This document shows, piece by piece, positions 17,630 to 28,346 of a stretch of 64,000 bases of DNA. Source of the DNA: Actinomycetota bacterium (lineage in GTDB: Bacteria; Actinomycetota; Actinomycetes; Nanopelagicales; Nanopelagicaceae). Both the position numbers and the translations under genes were made by a program. The notes beneath the pieces were generated by a model. It had not been told where the DNA came from. It saw only the letters and a list, made by a program, of their open reading frames with translations, and did no database searches. The stretch is taken from positions 62,001 to 126,000 of the forward strand of contig WLPJ01000001.1 in the NCBI GenBank assembly GCA_009698815.1, written 5' to 3'. How positions within the stretch are numbered: position 1 is the stretch's first letter; every line of letters begins with the position of its first letter.

Positions 17630-20600
17630 GTGACGACCGTTAACCCAACAACTACTGCGAATAAGCGCGACTCTTTCGTACACCTGCACGTTCACACCGA
17701 ATACTCAATGCTCGATGGCGCCGCTCGCGTTGGCGATTTAGTCGAAGAAGTTGCGCGCCTGGAAATGCCAGCGATTGCAATGACAGATCACGGAAATGTT
17801 TTTGGCGCTTTTGATTTTTATAAGCAAGCCACCAAGGCCGGGGTAAAACCAATCATCGGAATCGAAGCCTATGTCGCACCTGAGTCGCGCCACGATAAAA
17901 AACGTGTGCAATGGGCAGATGGCGGAGATGATGATGTCTCCGGCGGCGGCGCATATACACATATGACGATCTTGGCTGAGAACAACCACGGCTTAGCAAA
18001 CCTATTTCGCCTTTCCTCGCTGGCATCCCTTGAAGGTTATTACTACAAACCACGCATGGATCGTGAACTGTTATCGAAGTATGCCGATGGGCTAATTGCA
18101 ACTACGGGATGTCCGGGTGGCGAAATTCAGACTCGCTTGCGTATGGGCAATTACAAAGAAGCGATGCGTGCGGCAAGTGACTACCGAGATATTTTTGGAG
18201 CAAATAATTTCTTTCTAGAGTTAATGGATCACGGAATTGAGGTTGAAACGCGAGTAAAAGCAGATTTACTAAAGCTAGGCCGTGAATTAAAACTGCCGCT
18301 GCTTGCCACAAATGATCTGCACTACACGCGACATGAAGATGCCCCGGCACACGAGGCGCTGCTCTGCGTTCAATCCGGTTCAACTCTGGCCGATCCAAAG
18401 CGATTTAAATTCGATAATGATGAGTTCTATTTAAAAACTCCCGCTCAAATGCGCGAACTCTTCAGAGATATCCCAGAAGCGTGCGATAACACCTTGCTTA
18501 TTGCTGAGCGTTGTAACGTCAAATTGCGCGAGGGTGAAAATTTAATGCCAGCCTTTACTGTTCCAACGGGGGAGACCGAAGATAGTTGGTTACGTAAAGA
18601 ATCCGAACGTGGATTGCAAAATCGTTTTGGTGACAGAGTCACTCAGCCTCATGTAGATCGTCTTAACTATGAACTTGGCGTTATGGAGAAGATGGGATTT
18701 CCTGGCTACTTCCTCGTAGTTGCAGACTTAGTTAGCTATGCCAAGAAAGTTGGAATTCGAGTTGGCCCAGGTCGTGGATCGGCTGCAGGATCTTTAGTTG
18801 CTTACTCACTTGGCATAACTGGCTTGGATCCCATCGAACATGGATTACTTTTCGAACGCTTCTTAAATCCAGAACGTATCTCAATGCCGGATATTGATCT
18901 GGACTTTGATGAAAGACGTCGCGGAGAAATGATTCGCTATGCAACTGAAAAATATGGCGCAGATCGTGTTGCGCAGATAATTACCTACGGAACAATTAAA
19001 TCAAAACAATCCATTAAGGATGCCACCCGCGTTCTTGGATACCCATATGTAATTGGTGAGAAGTTAACTAAGGCTCTTCCGCCATCGGTGATGGGTAAAG
19101 ACATTTCTCTATCTGGCGTCTTTGATACGACTGATCCACGTCATGGTGAAGCGGGTGAATTCCGCGATCTCTATCAAAGTGATCCAGATTCTAAGAAAGT
19201 TGTTGATCTAGCGCGAGGTTTAGAAGGTTTGAAGCGTCAGTGGGGAGTTCACGCTGCAGGTGTAATTCTCTCGCGGGAGCCACTGCTGGATGTAATTCCA
19301 ATCCATCGCCGCGAGGCTGACGGTGCGATCATCACCCAATTCGATATGGGTGCTTGCGAATCTACTGGTTTATTGAAGATGGACTTCCTAGGCCTGCGAA
19401 ATCTTTCGGTACTAGATGATGCGCTCTTAAACATTACAGAAAATCAAGGTATCGATGTAGTGCTGGAAGATTTACCACTTCATGATCAAAAGACTTTTGA
19501 ACTCTTATCGCGCGGTGACACACTTGGTGTGTTCCAACTCGATGGTGGACCAATGCGCGCGCTACTGCGCAGCATGGCGCCCGATTCATTTGCAGATATT
19601 TCCGCGGTTATCGCCCTTTATCGCCCCGGACCAATGGGAGAAAATGCCCACAATAACTATGCCGATCGTAAGAATGGACGCAAGCCGGTAGAACCAATTC
19701 ACCCAGAACTCTTTGAACCGCTACAAGAGATTTTGGGAGATACCTACGGTCTTATTGTTTATCAAGAACAGGTAATGGCGATTGCCCAAAAGGTTGCAGG
19801 ATTCTCACTTGGCCGCGCCGATTTATTACGTAAGGCGATGGGTAAGAAGAATAAAGAAATTCTAGATAAAGAATATGTGCCATTCGAAGCTGGCATGAAA
19901 GCAAATGGTTTCTCAACTGGCGCCATTACACGTTTGTGGGATGTTTTGATCCCATTCTCGGATTACGCATTCAACCGTGCCCACAGCGCTGGATACGGCG
20001 TTGTTTCATTCTGGACTGGTTACTTAAAAGCAAACTACCCAACCGAATATATGGCGGCGTTGCTGACAAGTGTGCGTGATGATAAAGATAAATCTGCCCT
20101 CTATTTATCGGAGTGTCGCCGGATGGGAATTAAAGTTTTGCCGCCTGATGTAAATGAATCAAATGCCGAATACACCGCGCGCGGTAAAGATATTCGCTTT
20201 GGGCTTGCTGCAATACGCAACGTCGGCGAAGGTGTTGTGGCGTCAATTAAGAGTGCACGCGCAACTAAGGGCGCATTCACATCTTTTGGAGATTTCCTAG
20301 CCAAAGTCGATGCGCAGGTTTGCAATAAGAAAACGATTGAATCACTCATTAAAGGTGGAGCATTTGATTCCTTGCAGCATTCTCGCAAAGGCTTAATGAC
20401 AATTCACCTTGAGGCAATTGATTCGGTTATTGAAACTAAACGCGCTGAGGCGATCGGACAATTTGATCTCTTCGGTGGAGAATCGATGACCCAAGTTGCT
20501 GGCCTTGATATTGAGATTCCAGCTTTCGAATGGGACAAGGCGACGCTATTAGTTTTTGAACGCGAAATGCTGGGGCTTTACGTATCTGATCATCCATTGT

Positions 20601-21163
20601 TAGGCGTGGAACATATTTTGCGTTCCAACACTGACATGTCCATCAGTGCACTTTTAGCCGATGACAGCACTCCAGATGGCATGGTCACACTTGGGGGCTT
20701 AATTACCGGCGTGCAAAGAAAAGTTTCTCGTCAGGGATCATCTTGGGCGATCGTTAGCCTAGAAGATCTTGAAGGCGCAATAGAAGTTCTTTTCTTTTCA
20801 AATACTTACAATCAATATGCGATGACGCTAATTGAAGATCGAGTCGTAACCGTGCGCGGACGTTTCGAACGTCGCGATGAAGTAGTGAGATTTACCGCAC
20901 TAGAAATGAAATCTCTCGATATTTCAACTGGTCCGGTTGGTCCGCTGCTCATCTCGCTGCCGGTTTCACAATGCACTCCGCCTATTGTCGATCGCATGAA
21001 AGAAATCTTGCGCTCTCACCCTGGAAAGCGCGAAGTTCATATGCAAATAGATGATCAAGGGACTCTGACGACTATGAAGATCGATGCGTTAGTCACTGCA
21101 TCCCCAAGTCTGAGCGCCGATCTCAAATCAATTCTCGGACCAGACTGCTTGATCCGAATTTAA
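17630..21163 (+). CDS. dnaE: DNA polymerase III alpha subunit DnaE
   Basis: The main replicative polymerase subunit. The 1177 residues start at GTG with a PHP domain (HLHVHTEYSMLDG, 18-30; MTDHGNVFG; TNDLHYTRH), whose metal ligands look intact, so the PHP domain may proofread as reported for mycobacterial DnaE1. The palm has GPGRGSAAGSLV and PDIDLDFDERRRGEM with the catalytic aspartates. Helix-hairpin-helix and OB-fold (VTLGGLITGVQRK...) regions follow. The rluD-dnaE-hisD order is conserved in actinobacteria. Confidence 0.97.
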   Translation: MTTVNPTTTANKRDSFVHLHVHTEYSMLDGAARVGDLVEEVARLEMPAIAMTDHGNVFGAFDFYKQATKAGVKPIIGIEAYVAPESRHDKKRVQWADGGDDDVSGGGAYTHMTILAENNHGLANLFRLSSLASLEGYYYKPRMDRELLSKYADGLIATTGCPGGEIQTRLRMGNYKEAMRAASDYRDIFGANNFFLELMDHGIEVETRVKADLLKLGRELKLPLLATNDLHYTRHEDAPAHEALLCVQSGSTLADPKRFKFDNDEFYLKTPAQMRELFRDIPEACDNTLLIAERCNVKLREGENLMPAFTVPTGETEDSWLRKESERGLQNRFGDRVTQPHVDRLNYELGVMEKMGFPGYFLVVADLVSYAKKVGIRVGPGRGSAAGSLVAYSLGITGLDPIEHGLLFERFLNPERISMPDIDLDFDERRRGEMIRYATEKYGADRVAQIITYGTIKSKQSIKDATRVLGYPYVIGEKLTKALPPSVMGKDISLSGVFDTTDPRHGEAGEFRDLYQSDPDSKKVVDLARGLEGLKRQWGVHAAGVILSREPLLDVIPIHRREADGAIITQFDMGACESTGLLKMDFLGLRNLSVLDDALLNITENQGIDVVLEDLPLHDQKTFELLSRGDTLGVFQLDGGPMRALLRSMAPDSFADISAVIALYRPGPMGENAHNNYADRKNGRKPVEPIHPELFEPLQEILGDTYGLIVYQEQVMAIAQKVAGFSLGRADLLRKAMGKKNKEILDKEYVPFEAGMKANGFSTGAITRLWDVLIPFSDYAFNRAHSAGYGVVSFWTGYLKANYPTEYMAALLTSVRDDKDKSALYLSECRRMGIKVLPPDVNESNAEYTARGKDIRFGLAAIRNVGEGVVASIKSARATKGAFTSFGDFLAKVDAQVCNKKTIESLIKGGAFDSLQHSRKGLMTIHLEAIDSVIETKRAEAIGQFDLFGGESMTQVAGLDIEIPAFEWDKATLLVFEREMLGLYVSDHPLLGVEHILRSNTDMSISALLADDSTPDGMVTLGGLITGVQRKVSRQGSSWAIVSLEDLEGAIEVLFFSNTYNQYAMTLIEDRVVTVRGRFERRDEVVRFTALEMKSLDISTGPVGPLLISLPVSQCTPPIVDRMKEILRSHPGKREVHMQIDDQGTLTTMKIDALVTASPSLSADLKSILGPDCLIRI

Positions 21164-21166
21164 TCG

Positions 21167-21204
21167 CCGTACTTGTACTACGGACCAGCCATTAGACTTG
21201 GTCC
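21167..21204 (+). promoter_or_regulatory. Paired hairpins in front of hisD
   Basis: The 41-base dnaE-hisD gap holds CCGTA/TACGG (21167-21171 with 21179-21183) and GGACCA/TGGTCC (21182-21187 with 21199-21204, 11-base loop). The second stem ends on the base before the hisD ATG, and no Shine-Dalgarno sequence is evident. A second copy of CGGACCAG lies at 21136-21143 in the dnaE tail and could compete for the same partner. Regulation of his translation is inferred, not shown. Confidence 0.4.
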
Positions 21205-22512
21205 ATGATTCGTACGCTTGATCTGCGCGGTAAATCTCTTACCAAGGCTGGCTATCAGCGCGCCATTCCTCGGGCGACTTTAGATATTGCTGCGGCAATG
21301 CTGGTTATTGAACCAATATTGGAACGTGTCAAAAACGGTGATGAATCTGAACTAATTAAATTAGCGCAAGAATTTGATGGCGTCACTCCGGATTCAATCA
21401 AAGTCTCACAAGGTGCCCTTGATAAAGCTCTGGCCGAGTTAGATCCGCAGGTTCGCCAAGCCCTCGAAGTATCAATTACCAGAATTCGAAAAGTTCATAC
21501 CGATCAGGTTCGGACAGAGAAAACTACTCGTGTTGTAGACGGTGGCTTAGTAACCGAACGTTGGATCCCAGTTGATCGAGTTGGACTATATGTTCCTGGT
21601 GGACGCGCCGTTTATCCAAGTAGCGTTTTAATGAATGTTATTCCAGCACAAATTGCAAAAGTTTCCAGCATTGCCATCGCATCTCCACCGCAAAAGGAGT
21701 TCGGTGGTCTTCCACATCCCACAATCTTGGCGGCTTGTGCACTCCTTGGTATCACTGAGGTTTATGCAGTTGGGGGAGCGCAGGCGATAGCACTCTTTGC
21801 CTATGGCATGGAAGGTTTATCGGAAAAGTGCGATCTCGTAACTGGACCAGGCAATATCTATGTTGCTGCAGCTAAGCGTGCACTACGCGGTGTCATCGGA
21901 ATTGATTCAGAGGCCGGACCAACTGAAATCGCAATTCTGGCCGATGAAAGCGCTATCGCCTCTGATGTCGCAGCAGATCTGATTAGCCAAGCCGAACACG
22001 ATGTAATCGCGGCAGCCGTATTAGTAACTGATTCATTAAGCCTAGCCAATGGCGTTGCCGAGGAATTACTCACACGTGTTGCGAAAACTAAACATGCCGA
22101 TCGCATCCGTGAAGCACTTGGCGGTATTCAATCTGCGATTGTTTTAGTTGATTCAATTGCACAGGGGTTAGATGTAGTAAATGCTTATGCAGCTGAGCAC
22201 TTAGAGATTCAAACTAAGAACGCCTCCCTTGATGCTCTGCAAATCCGCAATGCTGGCGCAGTATTTATCGGCAGATTCTCGCCTGTTTCACTCGGAGATT
22301 ACTCGGCTGGATCAAATCACGTATTGCCTACGGGCGGATGTGCTTGCCACAGCAGTGGTTTATCCGTTCAAACATTCTTGCGCGGTCTGCACTACATCGA
22401 GTATTCCAAGAACGCTTTTGTAGATATTGCTGCAACAGTAATCACTCTCGCTAATTCTGAGGACCTACCGGCACACGGTGAGGCGATGACTGCGCGATTG
22501 GAAAATTTATGA
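21205..22512 (+). CDS. hisD: Histidinol dehydrogenase HisD
   Basis: Catalyses the last two steps of histidine synthesis, oxidising L-histidinol to histidine with NAD and zinc. The 435-residue protein has [19 protein letters not shown] (about 129-147), [12 protein letters not shown], the zinc-site AEHD (about 257-260) and [18 protein letters not shown] near the C terminus. The cysteine-rich version of this last motif is familiar from actinobacteria. It heads the his run; the stop overlaps hisC by ATGA. hisG and hisE are not in the window. Confidence 0.97.
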   Translation: MIRTLDLRGKSLTKAGYQRAIPRATLDIAAAMLVIEPILERVKNGDESELIKLAQEFDGVTPDSIKVSQGALDKALAELDPQVRQALEVSITRIRKVHTDQVRTEKTTRVVDGGLVTERWIPVDRVGLYVPGGRAVYPSSVLMNVIPAQIAKVSSIAIASPPQKEFGGLPHPTILAACALLGITEVYAVGGAQAIALFAYGMEGLSEKCDLVTGPGNIYVAAAKRALRGVIGIDSEAGPTEIAILADESAIASDVAADLISQAEHDVIAAAVLVTDSLSLANGVAEELLTRVAKTKHADRIREALGGIQSAIVLVDSIAQGLDVVNAYAAEHLEIQTKNASLDALQIRNAGAVFIGRFSPVSLGDYSAGSNHVLPTGGCACHSSGLSVQTFLRGLHYIEYSKNAFVDIAATVITLANSEDLPAHGEAMTARLENL

Positions 22513-23618
22513 GCGATCAAAACTGGCCGCTCTGGATGCCCCTGCGCGATGATCTAAAACCACTTTCTCCTTACGGCGCGCCGCAAGTTCCGGCACAGGC
22601 CACGCTGAATACAAACGAGAGCCCTTATCCACCGTCACCAGCTCTTGCCCAAGCAATTGCCGATCGCGTATACAGCGTTGCTACAAATCTAAATAGATAC
22701 CCAGATCGCGATGCCGTCACTTTGCGGGGTGCTCTTGCAAAATTTATTAATTCCTTATCCGACACTTCGTTTGGCGCGGAAGAAATTTGGGCGGCCAATG
22801 GCAGTAATGAAATTATTCAATCTCTCTTTATGGCCTTCGGAGAACGTCCTGCTCTGGGATTTACGCCGTCTTATTCAATGCACCCACTAATTGCAAAAGT
22901 AATCGGCACTAAATGGAACGATGGTGGTCGTCGCGCTGATTTCTCATTGGACTTAGCAAAGGCAATCTCAGATATTGCAAAAGTTAAACCAGGTCTGACT
23001 TTTATTACTACGCCAAATAATCCGACCGGCACGACAGTTACTCTGGCTGAGATTGAAGAGTTACTGATCGCAACAGGGAAAATCAACGGCCTGCTTATTG
23101 TTGATGAGGCATATGCCGAATTCTCAGATCAATCATCTGCTGTGACGCTACTTGCCAAGTATTCAAATTTGGTGGTTATCCGAACCATGAGCAAAGCCTT
23201 CGCTTTCGCGGGTGCACGTTTGGGCTATTTGGTTGCAAATAAGGAACTGGTTTCAGCGATGTTCTTAGTGCGACTTCCGTATCACTTGAGTTCGCTGACT
23301 CAAGCAGCGGCCGAGGTCGCGCTGCAGTATCAAAGCGAGCTCCTTGGAAATGTTTCAACCTTGATCGATTCGCGCAAATCAGTGGTGGCTGCCCTTGAAG
23401 AGTTAGGCCTACAAGTTATTCCGAGCCAAGCGAATTTCATTCTTTTCTCGGGATTTCCTATGGAGCCCGCGCAGTTATGGCGGCAAATGCTAGATCGCGG
23501 AGTTCTGATCAGAGATGTGGGATTATTAGCTCACTTACGCATGACCATTGGCAATGAGGCCGAAAATCAAAAATTTATTCAAGCCCTGCAGGAAATTCTG
23601 AACGGAGACGGCCAATGA
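22509..23618 (+). CDS. hisC: Histidinol-phosphate aminotransferase HisC
   Basis: PLP-dependent class I/II aminotransferase that converts imidazole-acetol phosphate to histidinol phosphate. The 369 residues contain [11 protein letters not shown] (about 33-43), the cofactor-site TTPNNPTG (about 164-171), DEAYAEF, and the PLP lysine in [15 protein letters not shown]. It overlaps hisD upstream and hisB downstream by 4 bases each. The enzyme may also serve other aromatic transaminations, but the operon supports the His role. Confidence 0.95.
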   Translation: MSDQNWPLWMPLRDDLKPLSPYGAPQVPAQATLNTNESPYPPSPALAQAIADRVYSVATNLNRYPDRDAVTLRGALAKFINSLSDTSFGAEEIWAANGSNEIIQSLFMAFGERPALGFTPSYSMHPLIAKVIGTKWNDGGRRADFSLDLAKAISDIAKVKPGLTFITTPNNPTGTTVTLAEIEELLIATGKINGLLIVDEAYAEFSDQSSAVTLLAKYSNLVVIRTMSKAFAFAGARLGYLVANKELVSAMFLVRLPYHLSSLTQAAAEVALQYQSELLGNVSTLIDSRKSVVAALEELGLQVIPSQANFILFSGFPMEPAQLWRQMLDRGVLIRDVGLLAHLRMTIGNEAENQKFIQALQEILNGDGQ

Positions 23619-24199
23619 GAACAGCTCGCGTAGAACGCAAGACCAAAGAATCGCATGTAATTGTGGAGTTAAACCTAGATGGTGAAGGCGTAATTTCTGT
23701 AGATACAGGCGTTCCATTCTTTGACCATATGCTCTCGCAACTCGGTAAGCACTCTGGATTTAATCTAACCGTCAAAACAACTGGTGATGTTGATGTCGAT
23801 TCACATCACACAGTGGAAGATACCTCTCTTGCATTTGGTCAAGCTTTGCGTGAAGCACTTGGCGATAAAGTTGGTATCCGTCGCTTTGGTGATGCCATGG
23901 TTCCACTTGATGAAGTTTTGGTTCAGGCAGCGGTTGATCTTTCGGGGCGTCCATATTTAGTACATCGCCAACCAGAAATTGTTGAGCTAATTGGCACCTT
24001 TGATACAACACTCGGCAAACATATTTGGGAATCTATTGTTGCTGAGGCACGCATTGCTCTACATATTCGCGTACTTGAGGGACGCAACGCGCACCACGTA
24101 TTTGAAGCGCAATTTAAAGCGGTCGCTCGCGCACTTCGTGATGCAGTCTCACTAGACGGTGGAATCGCAGGAGTTCCTTCAACCAAAGGTTCGCTGTAA
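23615..24199 (+). CDS. hisB: Imidazoleglycerol-phosphate dehydratase HisB
   Basis: Manganese-dependent dehydratase of the sixth histidine step. The 194 residues are the monofunctional form, without the phosphatase domain of enterobacterial HisB. The metal-binding histidines are in [15 protein letters not shown] (about 33-47), [10 protein letters not shown] (about 61-70), and [13 protein letters not shown] (about 159-171). The duplicated HHxxE pattern is clear. The ATG lies within the hisC stop region. Confidence 0.96.
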   Translation: MRTARVERKTKESHVIVELNLDGEGVISVDTGVPFFDHMLSQLGKHSGFNLTVKTTGDVDVDSHHTVEDTSLAFGQALREALGDKVGIRRFGDAMVPLDEVLVQAAVDLSGRPYLVHRQPEIVELIGTFDTTLGKHIWESIVAEARIALHIRVLEGRNAHHVFEAQFKAVARALRDAVSLDGGIAGVPSTKGSL

Positions 24200-24201
24200 T
24201 A

Positions 24202-24804
24202 GTGATTGCAATTCTTGACTACGGATCAGGTAATTTACGATCCGCCCAACGCGCTTTCGAACGCAGCGGTGTTGAAGTAGTCGTAACTTCTGATAGAGAT
24301 GTTGCACTAAATGCTGCTGGATTAGTTGTTCCAGGTGTTGGTGCATTTGCTGCGTGTATGCGTGGCTTAATTAACGTAGGCGGCGATGAGATAGTTCGCG
24401 CTCGGGTTGCGGGGCAAAGACCAACACTCGGAATCTGCGTTGGAATGCAAATCTTCTTTCGAGATGGCGATGAACATACCAATGGCGAACTACATAAGGG
24501 TGTTGGTGTCTGGCAAGAAAGTGTTTCAAAGATGAAGGCTCCGATATTGCCACATATGGGTTGGAACACAGTTTCGGTCACCGGAAATTCAAATTTATTT
24601 AGCGGCCTTACAGATCAATCTTTCTACTTCGTTCATTCATATGCCGCTAAGGCTCCGGTTGGTATTGCACAAGCGTGGACCACGCATGGTGAAAAATTTC
24701 TAAGCGCAGTTGAAGATGGCGCTATTTGCGCAACGCAATTTCATCCTGAAAAATCAGGAGATGCTGGCTTAGCTCTGATAAAGAACTGGGTGGCAATGCT
24801 ATGA
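24202..24804 (+). CDS. hisH: Imidazole glycerol phosphate synthase glutaminase subunit HisH
   Basis: Class I glutamine amidotransferase that feeds ammonia to HisF. The 200-residue protein starts at GTG two bases after hisB. It has DYGSGNLRS (about 5-13), the nucleophile in [10 protein letters not shown] (about 75-84), and the catalytic His-Glu pair in TQFHPEKSG near the C terminus. It overlaps hisA by 4 bases, and its partner HisF is the gene after that. Confidence 0.95.
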   Translation: MIAILDYGSGNLRSAQRAFERSGVEVVVTSDRDVALNAAGLVVPGVGAFAACMRGLINVGGDEIVRARVAGQRPTLGICVGMQIFFRDGDEHTNGELHKGVGVWQESVSKMKAPILPHMGWNTVSVTGNSNLFSGLTDQSFYFVHSYAAKAPVGIAQAWTTHGEKFLSAVEDGAICATQFHPEKSGDAGLALIKNWVAML

Positions 24805-25541
24805 ATAATTCAAATTACTTGGAACTACTTCCTGCTGTTGATGTCAAAGATGGAAAAGCGGTTCGGCTGGTCCAAGGCGAACTCGCTCGCGAAAGCATTT
24901 ACGGCGAGCCCCTAGAAGTCGCCTTAGAATTTCAAAGTGCGGGCGCCGAATGGTTACACCTGGTCGACTTAGATGCCGCCTTTGGTCGTGGTGATAACAG
25001 CGCGCTGCTCGCCGAAGTTGTAGGCCGATTGGATATAAAAGTTGAGCTCTCTGGCGGAATCCGAGATGACGAATCGTTAAAGCGTGCCTTGGCAACTGGA
25101 TGTCGTCGCGTAAATTTAGGAACTGCCGCTCTTGAAAATCCTCAGTGGACTGCGCGCATTATCGCCGAACATGGTGATCGCATCGCAGTTGGCCTTGATG
25201 TGAGAGGTCATGTTTTGGCTGCGCGCGGATGGACAAAAGAAGGTGGCGATTTATTTGAAACACTTGCCAGGTTAGAACGTGATGGATGTGCTCGCTATGT
25301 CGTTACGGATGTAACAAAAGATGGGACTCTGCAAGGTCCAAACCTAGAACTTCTTAAGGAAGTTTGTGCAGTTACTAAGCAACCAGTTGTAGCAAGTGGA
25401 GGAATTTCATCTCTTGCCGATATCGCAGCACTTGCCGCCTTACATGAAATTGGCGTCGAAGGTGCGATAGTCGGTAAAGCACTTTACGCCGGAGCATTCA
25501 CACTAGAAGAGGCACTGGCTTTAACTAAGGGCGCAATTTAA
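24801..25541 (+). CDS. priA: PriA-type ProFAR/PRA isomerase (HisA, probably also TrpF)
   Basis: A TIM-barrel isomerase. In many actinobacteria this enzyme, called PriA, serves both histidine (HisA) and tryptophan (TrpF) synthesis. The 246 residues show [16 protein letters not shown] (about 12-27), [24 protein letters not shown] (about 132-145) and [15 protein letters not shown]. The RGW loop and the TDVTKDGTL strand look like mycobacterial PriA rather than plain HisA. The trp genes in this window lack trpF, which fits dual use. The stop shares one base with hisF. Confidence 0.9.
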   Translation: MNNSNYLELLPAVDVKDGKAVRLVQGELARESIYGEPLEVALEFQSAGAEWLHLVDLDAAFGRGDNSALLAEVVGRLDIKVELSGGIRDDESLKRALATGCRRVNLGTAALENPQWTARIIAEHGDRIAVGLDVRGHVLAARGWTKEGGDLFETLARLERDGCARYVVTDVTKDGTLQGPNLELLKEVCAVTKQPVVASGGISSLADIAALAALHEIGVEGAIVGKALYAGAFTLEEALALTKGAI

Positions 25542-26314
25542 TGGCGCTATCCATCCGCATCATTCCTTGCTTGGATGTCACTGATGGCCGAGTCGTAAAG
25601 GGGGTCAACTTCACAGACCTTGTGGACGCTGGCGATCCCGTTGAAATGGCTTCGCTCTATAACGCAGAAGGTGCCGATGAGCTTACCTTTCTAGATATTT
25701 CTGCCAGCAGTTCAGATCGTGAAACCACCTTGGATGTAGTTCGCAAAACGGCGGAGCAAGTTTTTATTCCATTAACTGTCGGCGGTGGCATCCGCACTGT
25801 TGAAGATGTCAATCGATTGTTACGAGCAGGTGCGGATAAGGTTTCAATAAATACTTCGGCGATAGCGCGTCCAGAGTTAATTGCAGAAATTGCTGATCGA
25901 TTTGGCTCGCAAGTATTAGTCATATCTATTGATGCGCGCAGAGCACGAACCGAATCTGGTTTTGAAGTTACAACTCACGGTGGCCGCCAGAGCGCAGGAC
26001 TTGATGCACTAGCTTGGGTGGAAAAGGCATGCGCACTCGGGGCAGGTGAAATTTTGCTTAACTCGATGGATGCTGATGGCACTCGCGCGGGCTATGACAT
26101 TGGAATGATTACGGCAGTTCGTGCCATTTCAAAGGTCCCGTTAATTGCTAGCGGCGGAGCAGGTTCGCTAGAAGATTTTGCGGCAGCCTTAGATGCCGGA
26201 GCTGATGCTCTGCTTGCGGCAAGTGTTTTTCACTTCGGAGTCCATCGAATAAGCGATGTCAAGAAGTACTTGAGCGGTCAGGGATATTCCATTCGCACCA
26301 ACGTCACCGTCTAA
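25541..26314 (+). CDS. hisF: Imidazole glycerol phosphate synthase cyclase subunit HisF
   Basis: Uses ammonia from HisH to close the imidazole ring and release AICAR. The 257-residue TIM barrel has [19 protein letters not shown] (about 6-24) with the catalytic aspartate, [14 protein letters not shown] (about 77-90), and [14 protein letters not shown] with the second catalytic aspartate, then [13 protein letters not shown]. It starts on the last base of the priA stop and is followed by hisI after 14 bases. Confidence 0.97.
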   Translation: MALSIRIIPCLDVTDGRVVKGVNFTDLVDAGDPVEMASLYNAEGADELTFLDISASSSDRETTLDVVRKTAEQVFIPLTVGGGIRTVEDVNRLLRAGADKVSINTSAIARPELIAEIADRFGSQVLVISIDARRARTESGFEVTTHGGRQSAGLDALAWVEKACALGAGEILLNSMDADGTRAGYDIGMITAVRAISKVPLIASGGAGSLEDFAAALDAGADALLAASVFHFGVHRISDVKKYLSGQGYSIRTNVTV

Positions 26315-26328
26315 GGCAGAATGTAACC

Positions 26329-26691
26329 ATGAGCGTGCACCTTCCAGATGATGTTGCTGCGCGCCTGAAGAATTCTGCAGACTTGATTCCAACGATTGCC
26401 CAGGATTACAAATCGGGTGAAGTATTAATGCTCGCCTATATGAACGCGGATTCACTTGCCATAACAATAGATACTGGACATGCCACTTATTGGAGCCGCA
26501 GTCGAAATGAACTCTGGGAGAAAGGTGCAACTTCTGGCCACACTCAAAAAGTCATATCCATTTCTTTAGATTGCGATGGTGATGCCTTGCTTCTGCAAGT
26601 GGAACAAGTTGGAGCCGCATGCCACACAGGGGAGATTTCCTGTTTCCACAACCCGATTTCTCTTTCTGCTGAAACTGGCGAGAAGAAATGA
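26329..26691 (+). CDS. hisI: Phosphoribosyl-AMP cyclohydrolase HisI
   Basis: Zinc enzyme that opens the adenine ring of phosphoribosyl-AMP. The 120 residues are the single-domain form, without the HisE pyrophosphatase. Motifs are [20 protein letters not shown] (about 36-55), [14 protein letters not shown] (about 58-71), [13 protein letters not shown] and the zinc ligands in CHTGEISCF (about 99-107). The stop overlaps trpE by ATGA, so histidine and tryptophan genes are translationally coupled here. Confidence 0.96.
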   Translation: MSVHLPDDVAARLKNSADLIPTIAQDYKSGEVLMLAYMNADSLAITIDTGHATYWSRSRNELWEKGATSGHTQKVISISLDCDGDALLLQVEQVGAACHTGEISCFHNPISLSAETGEKK

Positions 26692-28172
26692 ATATCGAAG
26701 AATTCCGTGAGTACGCCAAGAGCTTTAACGTTATTCCGGTTTACCGCAAACTCCTGGCTGATAGTGAGACACCGCTAGGTGTTTATCGCAAACTTGCCAA
26801 GAACGCACCATCTACCTTCTTACTTGAATCAGCCGAACATGGGGGAGCGTGGTCACGTTACTCATTTATTGGAGCCAATAGCCAAGCAACTTTGAGTGAA
26901 AAAGAAGGCAAAGCAATTTGGGTCGGAACAACTCCTGCTGGTGCTCCAGTTGGAATAGACCCACTTGATGCACTTCGCTTATCTGCTGCGCATCTGCGTT
27001 CGCCAAAAATAGATGGTCTGCCACCACTTACCGGTGGACTCGTTGGTTATATGGGATACGACTCTGTACGTCGGCTAGAAAAATTACCTACGGTGAGTGA
27101 AAAAGATATCGATCTGCCTGAACTAGCTTTTATGTTAACTAGCGATCTAGCGGTTATGGATCATGCTGAAGGAACGATCACGCTGATTGCCAATGCCATC
27201 AATTGGGATGGCAGCGGCGAACGAGTAGATCAGGCATTCTTTGATGCGCAATCTCGTTTAGATCGTATGCAATCTGATCTACAGGGATCACTTCCTGGTT
27301 ACATAGATGAATTACCCAGCAAAGAGCAGCCAGAGTTCTCTCGCAATATCACTGGAGAAGAATATATTTCTAAGATTTTGCAGGCGAAAGAAGAGATTGT
27401 TGCAGGCGAGGCTTTTCAAATCGTTTTGTCACAACGATTTGCGATGGAATGCAACGCCGATGCTCTTGAGGTCTACCGTATGTTACGACTTCATAATCCC
27501 AGCCCATATATGTATTTATTCCGATTTACCGATGGCATCGAAGTTGTTGGCTCTAGTCCTGAGGCGCTAGTTAAAGTAACTGGCAAAGAAGTGATGGTGC
27601 ATCCAATTGCTGGTACACGTAAACGTTCCGCCTCGGCCGAAGAAGACCATCGTTTAGGTGAAGAGCTTTTGGCAGATCCTAAGGAGCGCGCAGAACATTT
27701 GATGTTAGTTGATTTGGGTCGCAACGATCTTGGTCGAATCTGTGCCCCAGGAACTGTAGAAGTAATTGATTTTATGCACATTGAAAGATATTCACATGTT
27801 ATGCATATCGTTTCGACGGTAATTGGCGAACTTGCTGCTGATAAATCGCCAGTGGATGCTTTATTCGCAGTCTTTCCAGCTGGCACGTTATCGGGTGCAC
27901 CAAAGCCACGCGCCATGGAAATTATTGAAAAGTTGGAGCCAACTCGACGTGGACTATATGGCGGGGCAATCGGTTATTTAGATTTCACGGGCAACATCGA
28001 TACCTGTATTGCGATTCGCACCGCGCTGATTCACGATGGGATGGCCTATGTGCAGGCTGGAGCCGGTGTCGTTGCCGACTCTGATCCTGAATCCGAGAAT
28101 CAAGAATGTTTAAGTAAAGCGGCAGCGGTGCTGGGCGCGATCAGCGCAGCCAATCGATTGCAGCAGAAATAA
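26688..28172 (+). CDS. trpE: Anthranilate synthase component I TrpE
   Basis: Makes anthranilate from chorismate, with ammonia supplied by TrpG. The 494 residues include the N-terminal domain with the feedback-site [18 protein letters not shown] (about 46-63; the LLES motif binds tryptophan in known enzymes) and the chorismate-binding domain with [26 protein letters not shown] and [11 protein letters not shown]. An intact feedback site suggests allosteric control. trpG and trpD are not in the window. It overlaps hisI and is followed without a gap by a small membrane-protein gene. Confidence 0.95.
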   Translation: MNIEEFREYAKSFNVIPVYRKLLADSETPLGVYRKLAKNAPSTFLLESAEHGGAWSRYSFIGANSQATLSEKEGKAIWVGTTPAGAPVGIDPLDALRLSAAHLRSPKIDGLPPLTGGLVGYMGYDSVRRLEKLPTVSEKDIDLPELAFMLTSDLAVMDHAEGTITLIANAINWDGSGERVDQAFFDAQSRLDRMQSDLQGSLPGYIDELPSKEQPEFSRNITGEEYISKILQAKEEIVAGEAFQIVLSQRFAMECNADALEVYRMLRLHNPSPYMYLFRFTDGIEVVGSSPEALVKVTGKEVMVHPIAGTRKRSASAEEDHRLGEELLADPKERAEHLMLVDLGRNDLGRICAPGTVEVIDFMHIERYSHVMHIVSTVIGELAADKSPVDALFAVFPAGTLSGAPKPRAMEIIEKLEPTRRGLYGGAIGYLDFTGNIDTCIAIRTALIHDGMAYVQAGAGVVADSDPESENQECLSKAAAVLGAISAANRLQQK

Positions 28173-28346
28173 ATGTCAGACTTAGCGCCAGTGCTCTTCT
28201 CGATTATCGCCGTAATGGCTTTAGTTTTTCTAATTTCTAAACGATTTAAACTTTCCACGCGCTATGAACGAAAGCCAAAATCGCACACACCCTGGAGCGC
28301 ACTTGATAGCGGCATTGATCCAACACAAGAGGCAGGTGAAAAGTGA
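28173..28346 (+). CDS. Small membrane protein of the trp region (57 aa)
   Basis: This ORF is too short for the track. It begins on the base after the trpE stop and overlaps trpC by GTGA, so it fills the gap exactly. It encodes 57 residues: one membrane helix (VLFSIIAVMALVFLISKRF, about 7-25), a basic stretch (RYERKPKSH) and an end WSALDSGIDPT. From memory this end resembles the C terminus of the larger trp-associated membrane protein (TIGR02234/Trp_oprn_chp) found between trpE and trpC in other actinobacteria, so it may be a shortened version. Function is unknown. Confidence 0.75.
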   Translation: MSDLAPVLFSIIAVMALVFLISKRFKLSTRYERKPKSHTPWSALDSGIDPTQEAGEK

